From positions 35,970,390 to 36,034,389 of the forward strand of contig OZ024862.1 in NCBI GenBank assembly GCA_964017155.1: 64,000 nt of DNA, written 5' to 3'. The DNA comes from Oasisia sp. SBJ-2009. Taxonomy: Eukaryota > Annelida > Polychaeta > Sabellida > Siboglinidae. The notes beneath the pieces are model-generated. The model did no database searches and was not told the DNA's origin. It saw only the letters and a list, made by a program, of their open reading frames with translations. Position 1 is the first letter of the stretch, and each line of letters begins with the position of its first letter. Both the position numbers and the translations under genes were made by a program. This document shows positions 1-24,107 of the stretch, one piece after another.

Positions 1-25
1 GAGTCGATATATATATATATTTTAC

Positions 26-82
<57 letters not shown>

Positions 83-98
83 TATATCGAGTTGAATA

Positions 99-150
<52 letters not shown>

Positions 151-208
151 TCAACTCGATATATAATATTATATATATATATATATATATAAAATATTAT
201 ATATCGAG
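1..208. repeat. AT microsatellite with nested inverted repeats
   Basis: Long TA runs are broken by short unique blocks. One block near position 88 (ATCGAGTTGAATATAT) reappears inverted near 144-163 (ATATATTCAACTCGAT), so the stretch can fold into a cruciform. It resembles the other AT-core palindromes in this window. Confidence 0.85.
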
Positions 209-250
209 TCGTTACTGGGAACCCTAGCGTTTATTCATTCTTCGATGCAG

Positions 251-1090
251 AAGCGAATGACCCAACCGTGACTTGTCAAGAGGGTGAAACGACGGCAACA
301 CTATCAACTGCTGTAGCACCGACTTCAGCAGCAACAACAACAACTGTTCCAGTGCCGACCACAACACCAACAACAGCGGCACCGAGCACACAGACCACAG
401 CTGCGGCTACCGAAGCAGCTACGACAACAGAAGCTGCGACAACAGCTGCAATATCGACAGCAACGCTGCCAAACACACAAACAACAACAGTCATGGTCAC
501 TGACGCAGCTACGACAACACAAGCTGCAACAACAGCTGCAACAACGACAGCAACGTTGCCAAACACACACACAACAACAGTCATGGTCACCGACGCAGCT
601 ACGACAACAGCAGCTGCAACAACAGCTGCAACCTCGACAGCAACGTTGCCAAGCACACAAACAACAACATTTGTATTCACCGACGCTGCCACTACAACAA
701 CAGCTGCCATGGCTTCAACATCAACAGCAACGTTACCAAACACGCAATCAACATCGCCAGCTGTAACAGACGTACAGACGACAGCTGCCATTTCCGCAAC
801 ATCAACAGCAACGATGCTGAACTCTGAAACAACAACATATACGGTTACCGACGCAGCTACGGCAACAACAATGATGACAACAGCTACGGCCACTCTGTCG
901 ATTCCGCAAACCACAACATATGTAACGACCGAGGCAGCTACAACAACGACAGCTGCCACAACAACGACACGCGCTGAACCCGCCGACCCGTGTTTAGGTA
1001 TCACGTGTCATAATGGCGGCACAGCGGATGTCCAAAATGGCGCGTGCAAATGTCTCTGCTCAAAAATCTGGCAGGGAACAGACTGCAGAG
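251..1090 (+). CDS. Exon: mucin repeats plus EGF-like module
   Basis: An acceptor-like CAG ends at 250 and a strong donor (GAG|GTAAGTG) follows 1090. The frame is open throughout. It encodes Thr/Ala/Pro-rich repeats and then DPCLGITCHNGG...CKCLC...GTDC, with the six-cysteine spacing of an EGF-like module. The exon ends in phase 1. The frame stays open upstream into the AT repeat, so the exon start is less certain than its end. Confidence 0.7.
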
Positions 1091-2318
1091 GTAAGTGTAA
1101 TTATGTTTTACTCCTCTTCGCCCGACTCAGAAAGCTAAAACCAAACGACATTTCTCCAACGGACTCGATTAGATTTTGTTTTCCGTATTTCTGTCCAGGC
1201 AATATCATGATGTTTCAATTATTCGGCAATGGCTCTCCATCAACTGTTTTGAGCTTTTTCTTCATTAATTTTAAATATATATATTAATTTTTAAAATATA
1301 AAGTATCATGAAGCACAGCGCCCCCGCTCCCATCAAGTTTTAGAGTTGGGGAATGGGAATTTTGTGAGCCAGATGGAACATTATGAAATCCTTTTCGACC
1401 AGTTATATAATCGCAGTAAACAAACTAAAGGACTTGTCGTCGGATTTTCGAAAACATATTAATATAGTTTTCTGTAGAAGTTATTCATACATATAATTCA
1501 TATATGTTGGAGTTAAAAGATTTTCTCTGTGTATTAATATTTCGTTCGCCAATGGAGTAATTATTATTGGTTGCTTGTCTGATAAAACATTGATCTGATC
1601 CATTCTTTTACTTTTACTTCAAATACTTTTGGGAAGTAGTTTCACTTTTTGCTCAAATAGGATCTTAAGAGGTTCTTTTACTCTACGCAAGAAACCCTCA
1701 AATTGATTTCTTTTACTTATATTCAAGTATAAAATTACAGTAATCCAGTCACGTGAAAATAGCATAAATTATGTGCTACGCTCAAGTGCTGCCCTGTGTT
1801 TGTAGAAAGCCGTGCTGAAGCCAGAATCGGAGTTATTTTAAAGATTCACGCCCCAATACGAATAGTAAGTGACTCATATCATACGAATAGTAAGTGACTC
1901 ATACCACCACTCTTAATATTAATGACCGTGGTCCCCCCCCCCCTTCCCCCACCGATACAATCATCCACTCCTGCACAATACCCGTTCGGTTGTTACGTGT
2001 TTCCTATTACAAGGTCTATCTGAAATCGTGCTATAAACGACTTTTATCAAATACGAATTGACGTCGTGTAGTCTTATATATCTGACATACTACGATAAAT
2101 GAACTATTGTACAAGGTGTGGTGTCTTAAAACGAAAATCTGCTCTGTATAAAGAAGGGCTGAAACCCTTGAACAACCATTGCTCATGCACGAAAGCATAC
2201 TATTTAATATGAGGATATGTGACCATGACTTGATGAGCGTGGTGCCAAGGTGTATTTTAAATACTTTTTTCAGACGTTTATGTGTTTGACCATGGATATT
2301 ATGTATCTTCTTTATTTC

Positions 2319-2381
<63 letters not shown>

Positions 2382-3524
2382 ATATGATATAAAATATATA
2401 ATATATATATATATACTTCATTAATATATATTTCATTATATATATATATCATTAATATATAAATATTTCATTAATATTAAATATATCTAAAAATTACATT
2501 GGTTAGGTAATCAAGCCAAATGTAGCTTGAGCGTAATAGCGTAATTATTAAAAATATATACCATGGCTCCGTGCTCATTAAAATTGATGTCTCATATCTC
2601 CTAAGCGGTATGTTATTATGTACGGGCGATGACTGTTCAAGTGTTTCAGCTCTCCTTTAACAACGGAAGCAAACTAGGGGCGATGCGTGCAGAATAGGTC
2701 GCCAACAGAATTCATTCAGTGACAGTAGAACAGACGATCGAGAGGTGACATCTATGACGTCACATGCACAAGACCGTTATCATCTGTTGCAGTGGGGCCT
2801 GCTCTGGGGATTCATCAAGCCCATCATCGTAGGAGCAATAAACGTCTACTGTAACAGTCACGTGTCGACCTGTTGTCCTGGCGCTAGCGTCACGTACAGG
2901 TAGGTTTAATGTCACGTACATGTATTAGTTCTTGCACGTTCAGTTTACGGCTGTTATGGTAACATACCATGTTCGCAGTATTAAAATTAATCATAATTCA
3001 CAACTCTCTAAACGTACAGGATTCGAAATAACCAAATAATAACTACTAACAACTGATCTTCAGCGATGGACATGTAAAACAGCTAACGCTGCACTAGCTA
3101 AGCGTGTCAATCATGCAGTGACGTCCTACTTATATTTGTATCAACCCCTGATATCGTTACCATAAATATCAAGGAACCGTTTCAATAAGGTAATGTTTTC
3201 TTAGAGAAAATGCATCCTTAAACAAAATACATAGTTAAATTAACTAAGATTTTTTCAAAACGCAAATATCCATTGCCATGTTACCGGGGACACTATTTCT
3301 ATTTATGTACACCAGTGACAATATCCAGCTGTCTTATCATGGCGTTGACAGTTTTAATAATAATAACAATAATAATAAGTATAATAATAACTTTAGTGTC
3401 CAATCGTAGAGTGGAAATGCATTTTGCACTTTGGAGGTTGCATAAAAACACAATATTTAAGTCACATAGTAATACATGTATACAGTAAAATCATGCATGT
3501 AAATATATAAACGGTAGCTAACAA

Positions 3525-3583
<59 letters not shown>

Positions 3584-4397
3584 ATAAATAAATATGCTAA
3601 AACAATATGACAATATTATAATAAGATAAATTAATTAATTAATAAAGATGATAAAACAACATTGCATTGGCAGCGGTAGAGACTGTGATAGGTCAACGAT
3701 TAATGTATTCAAGATCACTGTCACGATCTTAACGTGCAAAATCGTTTTAAGTCTCTTAACAACGTTAGTGAAACGGTCCCCAGGTAATTCTGTCACCGTT
3801 GACATTCCCTTCTCCTCCAGCGACACGTACGGCGAGTACCTGACGGTGGCGCAGCTGAAGGTCGGAGCCGGCTACCCGCATTCCTCGGTGTCTGGGGGCT
3901 ACACGCTCGCCCTCATCTACGCCGGCCCAGCCCCCGGCAACGCGCTGTGTGCCTCAGCCGGGGGCGGCCGCAAACGACGGGCCATTGACACCGGTGGGTA
4001 CGTGACAAAATGTCTGTAACATTGTCAACGTTATTGTGAACATCGATATCAATCAACATCACCGTCGTGGTACAGGTTCCGTCATTGTAGCGCATGCGCT
4101 TTCGTCACATCCGTCCATAAGCCAATTAGCGTTAGTCAGTAGGGATGGAACAATCTCTTGGCGCTGCGTAATCATGCTGGCCACCAACCAGTCAATATAT
4201 AATTTGACAGCGATACGGTACCCAAAGTTCTTCAACCATGTAGTCATTGTCTAACGAAATTCGTGGTTAATATTCGTCATTCTATAAATGGCACGAGGAA
4301 ACACGCCAACATGCTGAATCTAAATTAAAAACTAATCATACGGCCAGCAGAAACCCGCAGCTGCGGAACTAGAGGAAAGCATGAAAATGACGGTGAC

Positions 4398-4455
<58 letters not shown>

Positions 4456-5212
4456 TGTGCGTGCGTGCGTGCGTGCGTGCGTGTGTATGTGCTGTGTATG
4501 TGCATGGTGGTAACGGAGGAGGAATATTACAGCTATGGTGACAACGGGGATATGTGAAACACCGGTGGCATCAGAGAAAGATATGAAAACGGTGGTGACA
4601 ACGGGATACACGATCCCAGTTGTGGTCTATCGCATGCCGCAGTAGGAGCACCGAGCACGGCGTAATGGTCTACGTGTGAAAGCAATATAATTTTTCGTAT
4701 AGTTTATCCTTCAGATATATCGAGCCGGATTCAATATGTATGCGTTTAGACGGAACGTATGCATCTATATAAGTCCATCCTCGCGCGCCAGAGGTCGCCG
4801 CTGCTGATTAAGTCACTACCAGGCAGCAGTACCCTTGACTGGTCCCATTGCAAAACTCTGAATATAAGCTCAGTCAAAGAAATCGCCCGCGAAGAAGTTG
4901 GTCAGGTGGTCTACCAGGGATAGTTTGTATAGTGTATATTGTTACATTGCCTTCGTCATAGGATCGAGTCTGCCGCAAGACGTCGTGTTGAGGGCCGTCA
5001 AGAGCGTGCACTCCAACCTGACGGAGGAGCTGACCGACTGCTGTAACGCCACACTCGCCGCCGTCAGCGCTGCAGTCGTCACTATCGATCCGACAGACGA
5101 CGCCACTGGTGAAAGTGGTTTCCCAAAATGGGCGATATCAGTCGCCATATTCGCCGGGATCATAGCGCTGATCGTGCTGGTGGCCACTGTGATTGCTCTG
5201 TCGCTCTGGTGA
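251..5212 (+). CDS. Mucin-like/EGF type I membrane protein, 3' part of gene (exons 251-1090, 3784-3993, 4962-5212)
   Basis: I do not recognise an orthologue. Three exons join cleanly in phase 1 at each border (G|GT, then G|GA). The product has a long Thr/Ala-rich region of degenerate ~30-residue repeats (likely O-glycosylated), one six-Cys EGF-like module, a folded region ending in a dibasic RKRR furin-type site, a Cys/N-glycosylation region (NLTEE, CCNAT) and a C-terminal membrane helix with almost no cytoplasmic tail. This is seen directly. The cell-surface mucin role, and cleavage at RKRR in the manner of SEA-bearing mucins, are inference. The 5' end lies outside the window. Intron 1 (1091-3783) may hide another exon at 2793-2899. 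Confidence 0.7.
400..975 (+). repeat. Degenerate ~90-bp coding repeats (Thr/Ala-rich)
   Basis: Units of about 30 codons with the consensus LPNTQTTTVMVTDAATTT recur about six times and diverge with distance. The cores TLPNTQTT and VTDAATTT mark each unit. This is a typical mucin tandem-repeat region; the number of units probably varies between alleles. Confidence 0.8.
2322..2480. repeat. TA microsatellite, interrupted
   Basis: A pure TA run to about 2378 is followed by imperfect TA/ATTAAT blocks. It carries no coding signal. Confidence 0.9.
2793..2899 (+). CDS. Possible exon of unclear membership
   Basis: A good acceptor (ATCATCTGTTGCAG) and donor (CAG|GTAGGT) enclose 107 bp with one open frame (phase 0 in, phase 2 out) that includes a Cys cluster (HVSTCCPGASVTYR). 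It is more GC-rich than its surroundings. It does not fit the phase-1 joins of the flanking mucin/EGF exons, so it may be an alternative exon, belong to another transcript, or be chance. Confidence 0.3.
3529..3580. repeat. TA microsatellite
   Basis: About 26 uninterrupted TA units in intron 1 of the mucin/EGF gene. Confidence 0.9.
3784..3993 (+). CDS. Exon: extracellular region with RKRR furin-type site
   Basis: The acceptor CCCAG and the donor CCG|GTGGGT enclose a GC-rich open exon. Both ends are phase 1 (210 bp, 70 codons). It starts GNSVTVDIPFSSS and ends GGGRKRRAIDTG, so a basic RKRR cleavage-type motif lies just before the last exon. An alternative donor four bases downstream (G|GTACGT) would give phase 2 and not match the next exon. 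Confidence 0.65.
4401..4490. repeat. GT/GTGC microsatellite
   Basis: GT dinucleotides pass into GTGC tetranucleotides. It lies in the last intron of the mucin/EGF gene. Confidence 0.9.
4962..5212 (+). CDS. Last exon: membrane anchor and stop
   Basis: The acceptor TTCGTCATAG precedes 251 bp that begin in phase 1 and end at TGA. It encodes SSLPQDVVLRAVKSV, two Asn glycosylation sequons (NLT, NAT), a CC pair, and a ~23-residue hydrophobic helix (WAISVAIFAGIIALIVLVAT) two to six residues from the end. That matches a type I anchor with a minimal tail. Confidence 0.7.
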
Positions 5213-5358
5213 ATATATTTCAGCGTTGTGTTACGTTTACAATGAGTCACAATTATCTTACAATAGGGCACAACGTTTATAAATATGGTCAAAGGATATC
5301 TGCGATGTTGGTATTCCATCCGACGCCAAGGGTCTGGTAAGAGAGCGAATATAATAAT

Positions 5359-5364
5359 AATAAA
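5359..5364 (+). terminator. Possible polyadenylation signal (AATAAA)
   Basis: AATAAA lies about 150 bases past the stop of the mucin/EGF gene. The position is reasonable but the sequence is common in AT-rich DNA. Confidence 0.35.
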
Positions 5365-7263
5365 ATGAAGAAGGTCACTTCTATTGCACCTCCTTAGAAA
5401 TCAAGAATTGTTTCTTTTTACACACAAAACAGTAAACGAATGGACCAGATTATCAGCTGAATGTGTAGGTGCTAGTAGTGTTAATATATCTAAAAATGAA
5501 ATCGACATATACCTAAGACAGGCGGGGTATACTTAGATAGATGGTTGGACTCTCGATAAGCCAAAGGGCTTCATAGTCCACCTGACATCTAGAGTTGAAT
5601 CTCTAGGTGGAACTCTTGTCAAATCTTGTTAAATCTTGTTAAATCGTGGTGACCCACTCTAAATGGATTGGCCACATAATTGACCTATCCAATATGTAAA
5701 AGTGTATTTGTCAGTTGTTGTGTCAACAAAGTAATTCTAACACGTCTGGCTAGCGAGAATGGCTCAAATATTATCTACTGTATTTTTGTAGAGTGCCGTG
5801 AGACAAGGTTCATTTGGGTGAAGGATACTTGTTATTTTTTCAGTTCCAAAAGGAAGACGGATTCGTCCTGAGTCACACTGATGGTGAATCACCAATAGCC
5901 TTCCCTGTTAGATCCAAAAGACGAATCGTGGAAAATAATCGGAAATCAATCGACACCCACACTTCACACACATCAATATTATTACATTCATCGGAAAGAT
6001 TTAGATTAAAATCTATAATTTATATATCACTCAAAACACCTTGTATGTACATAATTTTTAAGACAAACAGCAGAGTCTGTAGCACATTTAAACAATTATC
6101 GCTTGTTATTAAATACACGTTTTTCGTAAGTCTTTGTATAACTTGCTTCCTGTCAAAAAATAAACAGTATCGATTCCAACAGCTGCGATATTAGTGCATA
6201 TTCGTGGTCATAGATGAGGATATAATAAGTTTACTTAGTCTAGAGAATCGCACGAAATATGATTAGCTTGTGGTTAAACATTGTATATTTTGTATTTGGT
6301 GCTGGAAATATTAATAATTGTTTACATAGCTATTCTTTAGCAATATGTGTGGTGTTTTCATTTAATATCGACAACAACTAAAATGTACGGGAATTGCTAT
6401 GCACACGCAACATCATATTTGTAGATTACAATATATCTTTACGGCGAAATATGACACATTTAAATACTGCGGTTGCAAAGTCTAGTTCAACCACTTAAAA
6501 TATTAAGCTGCCAGTTTAGGCCGAGATACCACGGGACAACGATATACATATCTTAAATTTTAGATACGCTAACACAAGTCCAGCCGTCTACGGGAAGAAG
6601 GAGACAGATCGATATTCGCCCGGTTCGCTTAGCCTACGATAAACGATGTCGCCATCTTTCTAAATGACGTCGACACAAATATCGCGGCAACTAAGCGAGA
6701 GTTGGCACGTCGAATCCATTGTCCCTCACAGAGAGCTTGATGTCTTCCGGGTTAGCGCCATCACAACGCCGGGCCGCCTTACGCTGTCAAGAAACGGCAG
6801 TATTTGTAGAGTAATCTTGACCGCGTTGCTTTGGGAATATCGCCGTAGACAGCAGATCTACGCTAATGGGGTAAAGGGAATGCGTGTCTGCGCAAGAATT
6901 AAGACGACTGGTTTCAACAACGTCGTTGATCGCCGTATGTATAGCAATGCTATTTGTACTGTTATTGCCGTTAGATATGCCTAGAGAGCACACAAACATT
7001 ATTCCGCCATTGTCGACTTCTGACAGCATCATTATCCCACCAGGTCTTATACTATGGAGACTGGCGCCAAAGGACAACTACTTGACAGTGAGTGAAGTTT
7101 TCTTTTATCGAGTACGATCATTTTACACATTCTAATTATTTATGTTGATGTCGGTCGGGGTTGGGCTTAGATTGCTATGTGCGGCCTGAGCCGAGCTGGA
7201 CGCGAGGCAAGCCTGGATTCTTATTACGGGCAGAGCTTTGGATAAAACTCGAGACAAGTGTAG
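5365..7263. other. No recognisable gene
   Basis: Unique AT-rich DNA with short open frames only. One frame at about 6880-7090 encodes a hydrophobic segment followed by a GTGAGT donor-like site but has no ATG, so I do not call it. Confidence 0.5.
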
Positions 7264-7507
7264 GACACACACGCACGCACGCATGCGCGCACACACACCA
7301 CACACATATATACACATATGTACATACAAAGGCATACACACCATAAACACACACACTTACACACGCATGCACGCATACATACCACACACATGTAAACATA
7401 CACATACCCACACACCCACACCACACACACCCACACACACCCACACCACACACGCACAGGCGCACGCGCACGCACACGCACACGCACACGCACACACACA
7501 CAAACAC
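7264..7507. repeat. CA-rich compound microsatellite
   Basis: CA, CACG, CATA and CACC units run for about 240 bases. The open frames on both strands here are artefacts of the repeat. Confidence 0.95.
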
Positions 7508-7715
7508 ATAATCATCGTCATCATCCTAAGTATTCTTTATGGCCTTTAAAACATCAATGTTGCGTGCTACATTTTTGTAAACGTAGATTATAACAAATGC
7601 TTCAATATCTGCGTGCACTATTCGTCGACGCTTACTGTGTAAGCATGCGACCAGTGTCCTGGTAATGCAACATATATGCTGATGGGAACACCTTCAACAT
7701 ACTAGGTTAGAAAGT

Positions 7716-7985
7716 AGTAGTATAGGTCACTTCCGGTTGACTTTCTCCCGCCAGGGTGAACATCAACCGGAAGTGATGTCATCGAGATACGTGATTTTCA
7801 TCAACCAATCACCGATCGAGAACGTCAACCGAATGTGGATATAAACCAATCAGCGACCGGGAAACTAAACCGGACGGGACGTCATCAATAAAATCTCGTG
7901 ATCGGAACCGGAAGTCACGCGACCAGAAACAAATTGGCGGATTACGACTTCTCAAAAGCGTAACCAACTGCACACCTATACTACT
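7716..7985. mobile_element. MITE with 12-bp TIRs and 6-bp TSD
   Basis: The ends AGTAGTATAGGT and ACCTATACTACT are exact inverted repeats, flanked by GAAAGT on both sides (7710-7715 and 7986-7991). The 270-bp body is non-coding. It carries three ETS-type CCGGAAGT sites (one inverted) and GATGTCAT/GACGTCAT motifs. The superfamily is not assigned. Confidence 0.75.
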
Positions 7986-9917
7986 GAAAGTGCGTCATGT
8001 CACACCTTACATTGGTATTGTTTCTTCTGTTTTGGTGTCCATGCTTACCGAGCGGAGCGATGGTCTGCGATACAGATAAACGAATGTCTTGGCTCATGTA
8101 TTCTTTCACGAATATATCAATGTTAGTCCCTCTGAAGGAAATATGGTGCGTAAGTGTCAGTCTTTCTGTAGCTCGGCGATATTCTTGAATATCTTTAACC
8201 AGTTCGGGTTAACACATGAACGGGCAAGTAATTTTGTATTACTATTAATATGTGTGAATATAATTATATTAAAATGGATAAGAAAGTACTTTCATTCATA
8301 CCATTTGTTTCATGTTTTATTCAACTAACAGGACGTATCAAAATGTGTTTTATATAGTATTCCCTCAAGAATACTGAGTAATAAGTAACTTGTAATAAAT
8401 ACAAAACATAATGTCATATACATTTGTTGAGCTTTGCTATTGTCGCTTCCTATGTCGTCAATTACATCTGGCTGAGTTCGGATGTCATCAACTGACATCG
8501 GCTCTCATCGGCTCTCATCGGCTGTCATCGGCAGTCATCGGCTGTCATCGGCAGTCATCACCTTACGTCGACACACAGCCTCTAATCAGTACCACGTGAC
8601 GACGACACTTGCCAACAGAAAGAACCCTCCAACAACCCGTGAGACCTCCGTCACTTGCACGGTGCCTGAAGCAGAACGGATACTTACAATGCTGTGTAAA
8701 CTACGCGCCCAAGAACAGTAACAATAGTATCTAGCTATTGTTCAGTACACTTCACCATAACACATGTTAATCCCGGATCCCTTTAAACAATTGTCCCCTC
8801 CCCGCGTAGCAGATACCTTTCTACAAATTGTAATAAACAAAACTAAGTCTGGCTATTTTGGTAATGCATCAATCTAATTATTTATTTTAACAGCACGATT
8901 GGCTGCAGTGAGCTACCTAAGGTTCGTCCCAATGCTTCAAATTTGAATTAAGTTTTTAGAGGTTATATTATAGATTAGCACAACTGACTCTATCGATGGA
9001 ATATGGATTAAATTCAAATCCTCTTTTTGCCATTTCGAAATTTAGATTTTTTTTATACACCATGCACCAACTCTCTGTCCACCTGTAAAGATAAAACGAG
9101 TAGGTTTTATGCATCCTTTAAATTTGTGAAAGATTCACATTCGAACAGTAATTATACCTGGTTGAATGGCTTAAAGAAAACACGAATTGACGGCGGGGAT
9201 ACTGCTTTCCTCATAGTCTTCAAGCTGATGTAGTTGCGCAGGTGAATGCTTCCCAGCGTAGAATATGTCCAACAGTGGGGGCGAGAACGTTCCACTCCTT
9301 AATTGTTCCTCCTACCCGTTCACAAATGTCCATTGTTACCGTGTCCCCAGTCAGACCCAGAATGACGTCATTTGATCTGCGCCTTTCCAGACGTTCTAAA
9401 CATAATCTTGTTGAAGCTATACACTTGCACATCTGTTCTGCGCAATGCGTCTGACATATGGCTTTCTTCATTGAACCATTTGGCACGTACTGCATGAAAT
9501 ATATTCGGCCACAATGGGTTTCGAATTCTGCTGGATGAGTATTTAGTAGAGTTTTCAGTAAATTACGCGTTTATTGTGCCAGTATTATTTCCATATCTGT
9601 TACCGCTTTATTTTTCCCAGTGATCAGCATAGAATACTTATCGAAGTTTTGTTAAATTTATTCCCTGCAATACTTGTTGATTCAATTACTAACACGGTTA
9701 ATTTGTGAATTATTATATGCACATAAAGTAACTGCTCACGCATTCACATACACTACACTGACAATAATGTATTCTGCCGAATGTAGGTTATTGTCGAAAC
9801 GCGACATCACCCAAACTGTACGACGCCAAAGCGATTCCAACCAGGGTTCACTCGCCTGGGGTGAGTATGGGAGAGCGAAACCATAACGCAGCCATGTCTC
9901 ACTCGATGGTGTAGAGT
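7986..9917. other. No recognisable gene
   Basis: Short open frames only. The reading frame on the - strand at 9220-9495 has no splice or domain support. Confidence 0.5.
8483..8560. repeat. ~10-bp minisatellite
   Basis: Seven or so near-identical units of TCATCGGCTG or TCATCGGCAG in tandem. Confidence 0.8.
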
Positions 9918-10216
9918 AGTATTTATGAGTTAAGGAGGTAAATAAACAACTTACGCGAGGGGTCCGATGATAATGTTCGTATCTATGAGTTGTGGTAAAT
10001 AAACAACTTACGCGAGGCGCTCCGGTGATAATGTTCGTATTTATGAGTTAAGGTAAATAAACAACTTATGCGACACGCTCCGATGACAGTGTTCGTATTT
10101 ATGAGTTGTGGTAAATAAATACCTTACGCGACGCGCTCCGATGATAATATTCGTATTTAAGAGCTAAGGTAAATAAACAACTTACACGAGGCGCTCCGAC
10201 GAACATGGTCGTATTG
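9918..10216. repeat. ~58-bp minisatellite, five units
   Basis: Units share GTATTTATGAGTTAAGG, GTAAATAAACAACTTACG and CGAGGCGCTCCGATGATAAT. Starts recur near 9918, 9977, 10036, 10094 and 10152. It is non-coding. Confidence 0.85.
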
Positions 10217-10590
10217 ATGGGATCCCGGTACATGTGTAACTGAAACAAATAACGTCCGGATATGTTATGAACAACACGGATTAGTACAAATGTGACCCAC
10301 GTCCACGTATGACGATTCGTGTAACCCTAAGTCTGAGATAAATGCTTCGACAAGTTGGCTTTAGTAAGTCTCAAATAGTGTGGATCATTGTAATTATTAT
10401 CACGCCAAAATGCAAAAACAAATTGAAATAAAATGGTAACAATATTTTCACTGCTGTTACAATATCCCACGGCGATTAAGAAAACAATCACGTTCATATG
10501 CTGCTAATAATAATAATAATAATAATAATAACTATGTATAGGCTGATAACTGAATTGACATCCGGTCATTAATAATAACAAAGCGAGTCT

Positions 10591-11005
10591 ATAACATAAC
10601 ATAACATAACATAACATAACATAACATAACATAACATAACATAACATAACATAACATAACATAACATAACATAACATAACATAACATAACATAACATAAC
10701 ATAACATAACATAACATAACATAACATAACATAACATAACATAACATAACATAACATAACATAACATAACATAACATAACATAACATAACATAACATAAC
10801 ATAACATAACATAACATAACATAACATAACATAACATAACATAACATAACATAACATAACATAACATAACATAACATAACATAACATAACATAACATAAC
10901 ATAACATAACATAACATAACATAACATAACATAACATAACATAACATAACATAACATAACATAACATAACATAACATAACACAACATAACATAACATAAC
11001 ATAAC
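10591..11005. repeat. (ATAAC)n pentanucleotide array
   Basis: About 83 almost perfect ATAAC units (one ACAAC variant near 10981). The long open frames on the - strand are repeat artefacts with a five-residue period. Confidence 0.98.
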
Positions 11006-11302
11006 TTAACCAGGGGAACTAGTTACGGTACTGCTGTAGGAAAAAAACATAGACGAACGTAACCCTTACCCTAACCACTTAAAACAGGTAAAATATTAAT
11101 TCTTGAATTTGTTGTTTTTTAAAACCCACGTATTTTTTATGTAATTCAATCATTGCTTCCACCGCTTAGGCAACGGACTGCTTGAAATTAAGCACAATAA
11201 GTGCGCAATGGCGCATTACAATATAATACAAAATCTACAGGCAAATTATAACATTACAATATTCATTTAAATAATTTAAAAGTAAGTGTAAGCGGTGCTT
11301 AC

Positions 11303-23037
<11,735 letters not shown>

Positions 23038-23190
23038 CTGTAGTGAACACAACACAACACAGAATACTACGTTAGTTACACGAATCCAGGACTAAATCCA
23101 CTCCGGACATAATCCCCTAGGACAAAACCCCCTCCGGACAATATCCCCTTATTAAAGTTTCAATTCGGACAACGTAGTGTGTAAAACATA

Positions 23191-23420
23191 TCAAAATCCC
23201 CTCAGGCTCAGATGGAGGTCTTTCATCGATGGTTTGTCTTTTATCGAGACACGAAGTTTCATTGCCAAGACCGCGTCTGGATTAGCGTCGTGACTGTGTG
23301 CTAAATGTCCGATAACTCTCTGGATCCCTGGATCTGTGGTAACTGCGCCTTTACAGCCGATACCTATACGGCACGAACACTCCCATCGTATGGTTGAAAC
23401 TACCAAACATTTCTCCAGTA
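23191..23420 (-). pseudogene. FLYWCH zinc-finger fragment of a MULE
   Basis: The - strand encodes TIRWECSCRIGIGCKGAVTT, GIQRVIGHLAHSHDANPDAV and KDKPSM. The WxC, C-(K/R)-A and H-x-H spacing is that of FLYWCH fingers, which accompany many MULE transposases. No transposase catalytic core remains. Confidence 0.6.
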
Positions 23421-23835
23421 AGTTTAAAAAATGGGAAACATTACATTTCAATATATTTGAAAATATTTGCTTCCACATGAAAATATATATATATATATAT
23501 GTTGAACTTCTAGGAACTATCGTTCTTCTTGTCCAATCTGTCATTGTTTTATTGCACCAACCTATCAAACCATGATGATTTTCCGTCTGTTTTTCCCAAT
23601 GTCTCCTACGTTATCAGCTACCTTGTCGTACTAAATATGCGTGGATATACTTAAAAATAATAATTAATAAATGAAAATGCGGATAATGCAAGTTGATATC
23701 ATGATTATGAAGTTTGTAGAACTAATTCAGGCTCAGATTATTTTAAACATGAGAATTCCTTTTTGCAAAATATGAGTTTGTTTTGAAGTTGTAGAAATGT
23801 GTAGTTGTAAAAGTTGTCCGTTTTCCAAAAGCCTA

Positions 23836-24107
23836 TGCTGTGCTGTGCTGTGCCGTGCCGTGCCGTGCCGTGCCGTGCCGTGCCGTGCCGTGCCGTGCCG
23901 TGCCGTGCCGTGCCGTGCCGTGCCGTGCCGTGCCGTGCCGTGCCGTGCCGTGCCGTGCCGTGCCGTGCCGTGCCGTGCCGTGCCGTGCCGTGCCGTGCCG
24001 TGCCGTGCCGTGCCGTGCCGTGCCGTGCCGTGCCGTGCCGTGCCGTGCCGTGCCGTGCCGTGGTATGCTATGCTATGCTATGCTATGCTATGCTATGCTA
24101 TGCTATA
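23836..24107. repeat. (TGCCG)n then (TATGC)n pentanucleotide array
   Basis: About 44 TGCCG units are flanked by TGCTG variants on the left and eight TATGC units on the right. It lies inside the MULE. The open frames are repeat artefacts. Confidence 0.97.

Larger units (their letters stand above)
1091..3783 (+). other. Intron 1 of the mucin/EGF gene
   Basis: 2.7 kb of mainly AT-rich DNA. It contains a TA microsatellite (2322-2480), a small direct repeat near 1860-1905 (GAATAGTAAGTGACTCATA twice), a possible exon at 2793-2899 and a second TA run at 3529-3580. I see nothing else coding. Confidence 0.6.

Noticed and set aside
276..1004. Long - strand open frame opposite the mucin exon
   Set aside because: It is a shadow of the Thr/Ala codon bias on the + strand; the splice donor and EGF module support the + strand.
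6664..7135. Possible type II membrane protein exon (hydrophobic LIAVCIAMLFVLLLPL followed by a GTGAGT donor)
   Set aside because: The hydrophobic frame has no ATG or convincing acceptor upstream; it may be chance.
9220..9495. - strand 91-codon open frame with several Cys
   Set aside because: There is no recognisable domain, no splice context and no repeat support.
10504..11002. Long - strand open frames of the MLCYV type
   Set aside because: They are translations of the ATAAC pentanucleotide in three frames.
11058..11080. Telomere-like CCCTAACC
   Set aside because: It is a single short match in unique sequence, not an array.
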